NCBI GenBank assembly: GCA_937901625.1
Contig: CALDIE010000177.1
Location: 1 to 10,550, forward strand
Length of the DNA: 10,550 bases
Direction: 5' to 3'
From: an uncultured Lachnospiraceae bacterium
GTDB taxonomy: Bacteria > Bacillota > Clostridia > Lachnospirales > Lachnospiraceae
The notes under the pieces were generated by a model that worked only from the letters and a program-made list of their open reading frames with translations, did not search any database and was not told where the DNA came from. The translations under genes were made by a program, and so were the position numbers. Shown one piece after another: positions 1 to 6,921 of this stretch (position 1 is the stretch's first letter; the number at the start of each line of letters is the position of its first letter).

Positions 1-6
1 GCCTAG

Positions 7-543
7 CAACTCCCAGAGTCCATATCCCGGCTTATCCCAGAACGGCAGTTCCTGAAAATCCCTGAGTTTGGGGATATCTTTATTTCCGAGAGCCCGGATC
101 TGGTCTATTGGGGAAAACACCGCCACGTGATGGGACGCGGAAACGAGTGGTGGGAATCCGTAAAGATCGGCGGCGGAGCCGCTCCGATCGAGACGGATGA
201 AGGATGGCTGCTCTTCTACCACGGCGTAAGCGGAACCTGCAACGGATTCGTTTATTCCATCGGTGGCGCGATCCTGGATATCGACAATCCGTCCAAGGTG
301 AAGTATCGCTGCCAGAACTTCCTGCTGACACCGGAACAGTGGTACGAGGAGAGAGGATTTGTTCCGAATGTATGCTTCCCTTGCGCAACGCTGCAGGATA
401 ACGCGAGCGGAAGGATCGCGATCTACTATGGTGCGGCAGACAGTTATGTAGGGCTTGCCTTCACGGAATTAGACGATATCGTGAAGTACATTAAAGACAA
501 CAGCGTGGTAAATGACTCTGATACGGAGATTGGAAGAAGGTAG
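7..543 (+). CDS. GH130 beta-mannoside phosphorylase, C-terminal part (5' end missing or disrupted)
   Basis: GH130 enzymes phosphorolyse beta-1,4-mannosides (mannosyl-glucose or manno-oligosaccharides) to mannose-1-phosphate in the cytoplasm. From about base 64 the frame reads FGDIFISESPDLVYWGKHRH, then SVKIGGGAAPIETDEGWLLF followed by YHGV, and later NVCFPCATL and IAIYYGAADSYVGLAFT. This is the typical C-terminal half of the five-bladed GH130 propeller. Family members are usually about 320-390 aa. Only about 178 codons are open here, so the N-terminal blades with the catalytic Asp are absent from the window. A TAG sits in frame at 4-6, and bases 7-63 give no recognisable GH130 sequence, so the true upstream frame is unclear; a shorter start at ATG 127 would cut into the domain. 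The stop overlaps the GTG start of the GH26 gene by one base, implying coupled expression. GH130 identity is secure; the exact substrate (mannosyl-glucose versus longer manno-oligosaccharide) cannot be read from this part. Confidence 0.85.
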   Translation, partial: QLPESISRLIPERQFLKIPEFGDIFISESPDLVYWGKHRHVMGRGNEWWESVKIGGGAAPIETDEGWLLFYHGVSGTCNGFVYSIGGAILDIDNPSKVKYRCQNFLLTPEQWYEERGFVPNVCFPCATLQDNASGRIAIYYGAADSYVGLAFTELDDIVKYIKDNSVVNDSDTEIGRR

Positions 544-2084
544 TGAAAAAACATAAAAAAGTGATGAAAGGAGCGGTCGAAGCCATGCTGGCGGCGGCCG
601 TTATGGGAATGAGCGCCTGTGCCGGCACAAAAGGGGCGCAGGTGACGGACTCCGGCGCCGGGGAGACATCCCTGAAGACATATGACTGGAGCGAGGCGTC
701 TCTTTATGAAGCAGAAGACGGAACGATGCTTGGCGCTGCCAAAACGGAGAGCGCGGTGGCAGGGTTTAGCGGAAACGGTTATGTGAGCGGACTTGCATCG
801 GACGGCGACGGGGTATCGTTAAAGATCGCGGTGGAGGAGGATGGCCACTATGATCTGGCATTTTCCACCTGCAGTGCCGACGGCGGACACAAAGATAACT
901 ACGTGTGGGTGGACGGAGAGAATGTCGGAACCATTTCGTCGGAAGGAACGGTATTTGCCGACAGTGTGATCGGGCGGGTTTATCTTACGGCCGGAGAACA
1001 TACGGTAGAAGTTAAGAAATACTGGGGTTGGGCGTTGATCGACAGCGTGAAGATCAAACATTCGGACGATATCGACCCGGCGATCTACAGTGTTTCTGCG
1101 GAGCTTGTCAATCCGAATGCCACGGATAACACAAAGAGGCTGTTTCATTATCTCTGTGATATTTACGGTAAGCAGATCTTGTCCGGACAATACTGTGATA
1201 CCGGTATGATCGGCTCGGAGAATATGGCGATCTGGAAGACGACCGGGGGTGAGTACCCGGCGGTGCTGGGACTCGATTTTATTGAATATACGCCCTCCAG
1301 AGTGGCGAACGGTTCCGTCGGACACGCAACCGAGCTTGCCATCAACTACTGGGAGAACGGCGGTATCGTAACTTTCTGCTGGCACTGGAACGCGCCGGAG
1401 AAGTATTTAACGGGACAGTGGTACAGCGGGTTTAATACTGCCTATACCAATATCGATCTGGCAAAGATCATGAACGGTGAAGATCCGGAAGGCTACGATC
1501 TGTTAATGGAGGATATCGACGCGATAGCCGCGCAGATTTCAATTTTACAGGAAGCAGGTGCCCCCATCCTGTGGAGACCCTTACATGAAGCATCCGGAGG
1601 GTGGTTTTGGTGGGGGGCTTCCGGACCGGAGGCATACAAACAGCTCTATGTCCTGCTATATGAAAAACTTACCAATGAATACGGACTCAACAACCTGATC
1701 TGGGTATGGAACGGACAGGATCCGGATTGGTATCCGGGAGATGAATATGTAGATATCGTGGGTGAGGATCTGTACCCTGGAGAGCATGTATACACACCGC
1801 AGACCAATAAGTTTTTTGAAGCCGTGGACTACACCGAAGGTCGAAAGATGGTTGTGATGAGTGAAAACGGCTGCCTTTTCGATCCTGATCAGGCACTTCG
1901 CGACGGGGCAATGTGGGGTTTCTTTTGCACCTGGAGCGGTGAATTTGTGGTTAAGAATACATCGATCGTCGCTCTTTCCGAACAATATACGGAAGAGAGC
2001 ATGATCCAAAAGGTATACGCTTCCGATCTGGTCATTACGAGGTCGGAATTGCCGGATTTAAAGAACTATCCGATCGAAGAGTGA
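543..2084 (+). CDS. GH26 endo-beta-1,4-mannanase, surface lipoprotein with CBM35-like domain
   Basis: Predicted secreted beta-mannanase that cuts the backbone of mannan, glucomannan or galactomannan. Residues 1-26 form a lipoprotein signal: a Lys-rich start, an Ala-rich core, and lipobox MSAC with Cys26 as the lipidation site. Residues about 52-172 look like a CBM35-type beta-sandwich (YEAEDG at the start, LTAGEHTVEV and ALIDSVKI near the end). Residues about 185-490 are the GH26 barrel. WHWN is at 280-283. RPLHE at 345-349 gives the likely acid/base Glu349, and MSENG at 439-443 gives the likely nucleophile Glu441. The length of 513 aa fits signal plus CBM plus a complete catalytic domain. 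I chose the GTG start at 543 because GGAAG at 532-536 is well spaced; ATG 564 has no SD and would shorten the signal by 7 residues. The start overlaps the GH130 stop. Other GH26 specificities exist, but the GH130 neighbour favours mannan. Confidence 0.92.
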   Translation: MKKHKKVMKGAVEAMLAAAVMGMSACAGTKGAQVTDSGAGETSLKTYDWSEASLYEAEDGTMLGAAKTESAVAGFSGNGYVSGLASDGDGVSLKIAVEEDGHYDLAFSTCSADGGHKDNYVWVDGENVGTISSEGTVFADSVIGRVYLTAGEHTVEVKKYWGWALIDSVKIKHSDDIDPAIYSVSAELVNPNATDNTKRLFHYLCDIYGKQILSGQYCDTGMIGSENMAIWKTTGGEYPAVLGLDFIEYTPSRVANGSVGHATELAINYWENGGIVTFCWHWNAPEKYLTGQWYSGFNTAYTNIDLAKIMNGEDPEGYDLLMEDIDAIAAQISILQEAGAPILWRPLHEASGGWFWWGASGPEAYKQLYVLLYEKLTNEYGLNNLIWVWNGQDPDWYPGDEYVDIVGEDLYPGEHVYTPQTNKFFEAVDYTEGRKMVVMSENGCLFDPDQALRDGAMWGFFCTWSGEFVVKNTSIVALSEQYTEESMIQKVYASDLVITRSELPDLKNYPIEE

Positions 2085-2088
2085 GCAG

Positions 2089-2751
2089 GTGACAATGAAC
2101 AATATTCTGGATGTGGACGGACCGCTGATCACTTTTTTATCAAAGGCGGGACAGTGCATACTTTTGAGTATGATCTGGATTCTGACATCGATCCCGATCG
2201 TAACGATCGGAACTTCGAGCGCGGCCTTGTACTATGCGGTGGTGAAGTCCATTAAGAAGAACAGGGGCTATCCCGTAAAGGAGTATTTCCGGGCGTGGAA
2301 GCGGAATTTTCTGCGGGGAACCGCGTTTAGCATCGTGATCCTCCTTTTGGCGGGGTTGATGGTCTATAACAGGGAAGTGATCACAGATACGGCGGCGGAT
2401 ACCTCTTTTGAAGGCGGAATGCTCAGCGCGTATGTGATCTACGACGGGATACTGCTCTTACTGGCGATGCTTTCCCTTTACCTGTTTCCGGTGCTTTCAA
2501 GGTTTTCGATGAAGGCGTCGGATCTGGTGAAACTGTCATTTCTATTATCTGTAAAGTACATATATTATACGGTTCCGCTTTTGTGCGGAGTGGTTGCGCT
2601 GATCGTTTTGCAGATCAGGATCCTGCCGATGTGGACGGTTGTCATCCTCCCGGCAGCGTGGGTATACGTCTCAAGCGTATGGATCGAAAAAGCGATGAGA
2701 AAATATTATCCCGGCCCCAAAGAAGGCGAGGACGCCTGGTGGCTGGAGTGA
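2089..2751 (+). CDS. DUF624 (YesL-like) integral membrane protein
   Basis: Member of the DUF624/YesL family, common beside sugar ABC transporter operons in Bacillota; its molecular role is unknown. The family signature is clear near the N-terminus: PIVTIGTSSAALYYAVVKSI at 36-55, followed by a basic amphipathic stretch with FRAWKRNF at 67-74. Hydrophobic segments lie at about 22-49, 76-92, 111-133, 155-174 and 180-197, giving about five membrane spans. At 220 aa it has the usual family length. The gene starts four bases after the GH26 stop. GTG 2089 is preceded by GAAGAG with good spacing, whereas ATG 2095 (two codons later) has only a very close AGGTGA; either could be used and the protein hardly changes. 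Its position between the mannanase and the transporter suggests a role in uptake or assembly, but that is inference only. Confidence 0.85.
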   Translation: MTMNNILDVDGPLITFLSKAGQCILLSMIWILTSIPIVTIGTSSAALYYAVVKSIKKNRGYPVKEYFRAWKRNFLRGTAFSIVILLLAGLMVYNREVITDTAADTSFEGGMLSAYVIYDGILLLLAMLSLYLFPVLSRFSMKASDLVKLSFLLSVKYIYYTVPLLCGVVALIVLQIRILPMWTVVILPAAWVYVSSVWIEKAMRKYYPGPKEGEDAWWLE

Positions 2752-2807
2752 GAGGGAAGATTCCGGCTTACGGCGCCGCGGTGACGGTGCGGAAAGGAAA
2801 GTGAAAG

Positions 2808-5800
2808 ATGCCCAAGAGATTTCCGAAGAAAACAAATCGAAAAGGAACCGGAAGGAGAGTACTTTCGCTGGCGATGTGCGCGGTGATGACCGCGAACATG
2901 TGGAGCGGAAGTTCTTTTGCCGTACATGCTAAGACCGATACTTCTTTTGATGAGTACAAGGATATCGTCAGCACATATTCCCTGGATGATTCCGTGATGG
3001 ACTTTACGGATTACGCTGCGGCATTCCCGCAGATATTCCCGGATGACCGGATCGTGATCGAGGCAGGGAACTATGTTCGCTATGAAGAGAGAAGCGGCGG
3101 CGTGAGCAGAGCGGTCACTCCGGAAATCTATACCGATTATGAAGGTATGGAAGGGGAGAGCCTTTTGACAACGGAAAACGCTCTTGTGGAGTATGACTTT
3201 AGCGTTGCCAGGGCCGGTTACTACGATATGTCCCTTCTGTATTATCCGATCGAAGGAAAGGCTTCGGAGATCCAGCGTTCCTTCTTTATTGACGGGAATC
3301 TTCCTTTTGGGGAGTTTTCGCTGGTCGAGTTCTCCAGGATCTGGACGAACGATGTCTTCACTACTACCACAAATGCCGACGGCATCGTGATGAAAGAGTG
3401 GCTTAGAGACAATCAGGGAAATGACTTAAAGCCGACTTCCATTGAGATCCCCGAATGGGTCAGCGCGTACTGCTACGACAGCAACGGTTACGTGGTGGAT
3501 AACTTAAAGGTGTATCTGGAAGCGGGTGACCATACGATCTCCATGATGAGCTTAAAAGAGCCGATGTTGTTAAGAGAGATTGTTTTTGACAACACACCGG
3601 ATCCCGGTACCTATGAACAGGTAAAAGCCGGGTGGGACGCCATGGGAGCAAAGGCAACGTCCGGACAGTGCATCCGTATCGAAGCGGAAAATGCCGTCAA
3701 GACTTCCTCTCAGATGCTCTATCCCAGACAGGATCAGTCTTCGCCGGCGGTTTTCCCCTCCAGCGCGAGAACCCTTTTAAACAACTCTATCGGAGGTGAG
3801 AGCTGGCAGAACGCGGGGCAGTGGATCGAATGGGAGATCGATGTCCCCACGGACGGATACTACAATATCGCCCTTTACGATAAACAGAACTTCGTTCGAG
3901 GTGTCTTTGTTTCAAGAAGGATCACGATCGACGGCGTGGTGCCTTTTGAAGAGATGGAGTCATACGGTTTTGATTATAAGCAAAACTGGAGAGAGGATGT
4001 ACTTTCTGCGGATGACGGTACTCCTTACAACTTTTATCTGACGGCCGGTAGGCATACGTTCCGTATGGAAGTGGTACTGGGTGATTTCTCGGAGATCATC
4101 GCTACGGTTCAGGGAGCCGTGCAGGAACTAAACGCGATCTACCGTCAGGTGATCCGTATCACGGGTGTATCGCCCGACCAGTACAGAGACTACCAGTTAA
4201 CGTCCTCCCTTCCGGAACTCGAAGGCGAACTGGTTCATGTTCGCGCGGAGATAGACAAGGCGGTCACCTCCCTGCAGGAGATTGCCGGTAACAATACCGA
4301 CAAGACGACTGTCCTGATCACCATGAGGGATCAGCTCGATGAACTGATCTTTGACCAGGAGCGTTTTACAGAGGTTCTCGCTTCTTACAAGACCAATGTC
4401 AGAGCCTGCGGTAACTGGATTTCCCAGGTTATCGTGCAGCCCTTACAGATCGATCGTATTTATGTTTATTCGCCCGGAGAAACACCTAAGATCAGCGGAT
4501 CCAACTGGTTCTCCAGAGCATGGTACGAGATCAAGAGATTGTATTTTTCCTTTATCGTGGATTACAACCAGATCGGTAACATCGCGGACAAGAATACGGA
4601 AGGTGTGATTCTTACCCTTTGGATCGGTACCGGACGTGATCAGGCCAATGTCATCAAGAGCCTGATCGATGAAAACTTTACGAGCGAGACCAATATCAAT
4701 GTCAATGTCCAGCTGGTGGATATGAGCACCCTCTTAAAGGCGGAATTGGCCGGCGAAGGACCGGACGTGGCAATACAGGTAGGCGGTACGGCTGTGGCGA
4801 CCGGTGCCGCGACAGCCAGCATGATCAGTGCCGGCAATGATACGCCCGTCAATTACGGTATACGTCACGCGGTGCTTGACTTAACACAGTTTGATGATTT
4901 TGAAGAAGTGGCAAAACGCTTCTCCGACAGCGCGCTGGTTCAGATGACGTACGACGGAGCGACCTACGCGCTTCCGGATACACAGACCTTCCTGATGATG
5001 TTCTACCGCAAGGATATCCTTCGCGAGATCGGAATGGATATTCCCCGCACATGGGATGATGTAAAGGTTACGATGACCGTCCTTTCCAAGAACCAGATGG
5101 AATTCGGTATGCTGCCCAGTGAACAGGTATTCGCAATGCTTCTGGCACAGCAGGGAGGCAGTTACTACAGAGACAACGGTATGGCTTCCGACCTCGACAG
5201 CGATATCGCGGTTAATGTATTCAAAGAGTACTGTGAATTCTATACGGACTACAAGCTCGATAAGGAGACCAGCGTGGAAGAGCGTTTCCGTACCGGTGAG
5301 TGTCCGATCATCATTGCGGATTATACGGTATACAACAACCTGGTGGTATCCGCACCGGATATCGAAGGACTTTGGGACTTCACCGTGGTGCCCGGTATCA
5401 TGGAAGAGGATGGAACCATCAATCACGCGACCGGGTCGACGGGACTTGCCGACATGATCATGGCGGGAACCGAACATCCGCTTGAGAGCTGGGAGTTCTT
5501 AAAGTGGTGGACATCCGCCGAGACGCAGACACTCTACGGAAGAGAGATGGAGAGTCTGATGGGAGCATCCGCCCGCGTGGCTACCGCGAACCTGGAGGCG
5601 CTTGAAAGATCTTCCTGGCAAACCGACGCCTATGAGGCCTTGATGAGCCAGTTTGAACAGGTACAGGGTATTCCGCAGGTTCCCGGCGGGTATTACACCT
5701 GGCGTAACGTAAACAACGCTTTCTACACCGTAACGACCGATACCGATACGGTAACACCCAGAGAGTGTTTGATGGAAAAGGTGGAGTATATCAACGCTGA

Positions 5801-5849
5801 GATCAATTACAAGCGTGAGGAGTTAAAGCTTCCCCTGTTGGCAGAGTGA
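2808..5849 (+). CDS. Giant extracellular sugar-binding protein with two N-terminal CBM-like domains
   Basis: Receptor of the ABC importer encoded by the next two genes. Residues 1-41 form a Sec signal peptide (basic start, hydrophobic 18-31, likely cleavage AVHA/KTD). There is no lipobox Cys, unusual for a Gram-positive receptor. Residues about 80-262 and 287-440 look like carbohydrate-binding beta-sandwiches: VIEAGNYVRYEE opens the first and IRIEAENAVK the second; LEAGDHT (237-243) and LTAGRHT (411-417) lie near their ends. A helical linker (about 440-595) contains AWYEIKRLYFSFIVDYNQIG. The solute-binding domain runs from about 598 to the end: LTLWIGTGRDQANVIKSLID, then GEGPDVAIQVG (649-659), TYALPDTQTFLMMFYRKDIL (719-738) and WEFLKWWTS (895-903). 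At 1013 aa it is more than twice the usual size of about 430 aa. SD AAAGGAAAG at 2793-2801 supports the ATG. The ligand is probably a manno-oligosaccharide, inferred from neighbours only. Confidence 0.9.
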   Translation: MPKRFPKKTNRKGTGRRVLSLAMCAVMTANMWSGSSFAVHAKTDTSFDEYKDIVSTYSLDDSVMDFTDYAAAFPQIFPDDRIVIEAGNYVRYEERSGGVSRAVTPEIYTDYEGMEGESLLTTENALVEYDFSVARAGYYDMSLLYYPIEGKASEIQRSFFIDGNLPFGEFSLVEFSRIWTNDVFTTTTNADGIVMKEWLRDNQGNDLKPTSIEIPEWVSAYCYDSNGYVVDNLKVYLEAGDHTISMMSLKEPMLLREIVFDNTPDPGTYEQVKAGWDAMGAKATSGQCIRIEAENAVKTSSQMLYPRQDQSSPAVFPSSARTLLNNSIGGESWQNAGQWIEWEIDVPTDGYYNIALYDKQNFVRGVFVSRRITIDGVVPFEEMESYGFDYKQNWREDVLSADDGTPYNFYLTAGRHTFRMEVVLGDFSEIIATVQGAVQELNAIYRQVIRITGVSPDQYRDYQLTSSLPELEGELVHVRAEIDKAVTSLQEIAGNNTDKTTVLITMRDQLDELIFDQERFTEVLASYKTNVRACGNWISQVIVQPLQIDRIYVYSPGETPKISGSNWFSRAWYEIKRLYFSFIVDYNQIGNIADKNTEGVILTLWIGTGRDQANVIKSLIDENFTSETNINVNVQLVDMSTLLKAELAGEGPDVAIQVGGTAVATGAATASMISAGNDTPVNYGIRHAVLDLTQFDDFEEVAKRFSDSALVQMTYDGATYALPDTQTFLMMFYRKDILREIGMDIPRTWDDVKVTMTVLSKNQMEFGMLPSEQVFAMLLAQQGGSYYRDNGMASDLDSDIAVNVFKEYCEFYTDYKLDKETSVEERFRTGECPIIIADYTVYNNLVVSAPDIEGLWDFTVVPGIMEEDGTINHATGSTGLADMIMAGTEHPLESWEFLKWWTSAETQTLYGREMESLMGASARVATANLEALERSSWQTDAYEALMSQFEQVQGIPQVPGGYYTWRNVNNAFYTVTTDTDTVTPRECLMEKVEYINAEINYKREELKLPLLAE

Positions 5850-5867
5850 TCCGCCCGGATAAGACGC

Positions 5868-5874
5868 AGGAGAG
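5868..5874 (+). promoter_or_regulatory. Strong SD site ahead of a 15-codon ORF
   Basis: AGGAGAG stands 8 bases before ATG 5883, which opens a 15-codon ORF rather than the permease. The permease has its own weaker AAGAGG at 5909-5914, five bases before ATG 5920. The stronger site could also serve GTG 5887, but at 12 bases the spacing is long. Confidence 0.4.
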
Positions 5875-5882
5875 TTACAGCG

Positions 5883-5930
5883 ATGAGTGCCGGTAATGAA
5901 GGCACGGAAAGAGGAAAAGATGCCTTTTAA
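5883..5930 (+). CDS. Possible 15-aa leader peptide overlapping the permease start
   Basis: A 15-codon ORF, MSAGNEGTERGKDAF then TAA, starts with ATG 8 bases after a near-ideal SD (AGGAGAG). It ends at 5930, overlapping the first codons of the permease (ATG 5920) in another frame. Such an arrangement could couple translation of the permease to that of the leader. The peptide matches no family I know and contains no run of regulatory codons. It may be a chance ORF, with the SD simply helping recruit ribosomes to the permease. Confidence 0.18.
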   Translation: MSAGNEGTERGKDAF

Positions 5931-6921
5931 GAAGAAAGAAGATCAGGTCGTGGTCCTGAACCGGAAAAAGAGTGAAGAAGAACTCGCCGGAGGGGTTTCG
6001 AAAGAGGCGCTGGAGATGGCGAAAAAACAGGGAGAGTTAGGCTACCGTATCAAGAGAGCCAGATGGTCATATGCCATGATCGCCCCTTATTTTATCCTGT
6101 TCTTTCTGTTTACGGTTGTACCGGTGGCGATTTCGATCGTACTCGGATTTACATACTTTAATATGCTGGAATTCCCGGAATGGGTCGGATGGAAGAACTA
6201 TGTAAAGCTGTTTTTGGAGGATGACGTATTCCTTATCTCCTTGAAAAACACACTGATCTTTGCGGTGGTTACAGGTCCGATCAGTTACTTCCTCTGCCTT
6301 TTGTTTGCCTGGATCATCAATGAGTTCAAGGGGTGGCTCAGAGCCTTCTTAACATTGATCTTCTACGCTCCTTCGATCTGCGGTAACGCATATCTTGTAT
6401 GGAACCTGATCTTGACCGGTGACCGCTACGGATACTTAAACGGTATCCTCTTAAAACTTGATATCATCAACGAAGCGATCGTTTGGTTAAAGACGGAAAA
6501 GTACGTATTGCCCTGTCTGATCGTGGTGCAGTTGTGGTTGTCGTTAGGTACCGGCTTCCTTTCCTTTATCGCCGGTCTTCAGACGGTAGACAAGTCGCTG
6601 TATGAAGCGGCTGCCATCGACGGTATCAAGAACCGCTGGCAGGAACTCTGGTATGTGACGCTTCCTACGATGAAGCCGCAGCTGATGTTCGGTGCCGTGA
6701 TGCAGATCACACAGTCCTTTGCGGTAGCGGATATCTCCATTTATCTCGCAGGCAATCCTTCCGTTAACTATGCCGGCGCTACGGTGGTTACCCACCTGCT
6801 CGACTATGGTAATACAAGATTTGAAATGGGTTACGCATCCGCGATCGCTACGGTGCTGTTCCTGTTGATGGTAGGTACAAACAAGCTTGTACAGAGAATC
6901 TTAAGGAGGGTTGGTGAATAA
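5920..6921 (+). CDS. ABC sugar transporter permease, MalF/LplB type
   Basis: Inner-membrane permease subunit of the importer served by the preceding binding protein. I prefer ATG 5920 (333 aa) over the upstream GTG 5887 (344 aa) because AAGAGG at 5909-5914 fits it. Numbering from ATG 5920, residues 1-48 are a charged, Lys-rich cytoplasmic extension. The first span follows (about 52-78, YAMIAPYFILFFLF), and further spans lie near 107-132, 140-165, 197-220, 260-280 and 303-323. The ATPase-coupling EAA loop is at about 229-249: YEAAAIDGIKNRWQELWYVT then LP. This fits the six-helix MalF-like binding-protein-dependent permease family used for oligosaccharides. No ATP-binding subunit is visible in the window. 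The stop shares one base with the next permease ATG, so both subunits are probably translated together. Confidence 0.93.
   Translation: MPFKKKEDQVVVLNRKKSEEELAGGVSKEALEMAKKQGELGYRIKRARWSYAMIAPYFILFFLFTVVPVAISIVLGFTYFNMLEFPEWVGWKNYVKLFLEDDVFLISLKNTLIFAVVTGPISYFLCLLFAWIINEFKGWLRAFLTLIFYAPSICGNAYLVWNLILTGDRYGYLNGILLKLDIINEAIVWLKTEKYVLPCLIVVQLWLSLGTGFLSFIAGLQTVDKSLYEAAAIDGIKNRWQELWYVTLPTMKPQLMFGAVMQITQSFAVADISIYLAGNPSVNYAGATVVTHLLDYGNTRFEMGYASAIATVLFLLMVGTNKLVQRILRRVGE
6903..6910 (+). promoter_or_regulatory. SD site of the second permease, inside the first permease gene
   Basis: AAGGAGGG is a near-perfect anti-16S match lying 10 bases before ATG 6921, within the final codons of the upstream permease. 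It fixes the start of the second permease and supports coupled translation of the heterodimer. Confidence 0.8.

Noticed and set aside
819..1385. 188-codon open frame on the minus strand inside the GH26 gene
   Set aside because: It lies wholly opposite the GH26 coding region, has no recognisable domain and no SD, and its text is rich in His and Arg as expected for antisense of biased codons.
2752..2807. GC-rich gap before the receptor gene as a possible promoter or terminator
   Set aside because: No convincing -35/-10 pair and no stem plus T-tract could be found; only the SD for ATG 2808 is clear.
4881..5477. 198-codon open frame on the minus strand inside the receptor gene
   Set aside because: It is an antisense shadow of the solute-binding domain: no family resemblance, and the plus strand codes for a clear conserved domain over the same bases.
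5849..5860. Small palindrome ATCCGCCCGGAT directly after the receptor stop
   Set aside because: A stem of four or five pairs with a 2-4 base loop and no T-tract is too weak to call a terminator or processing hairpin.
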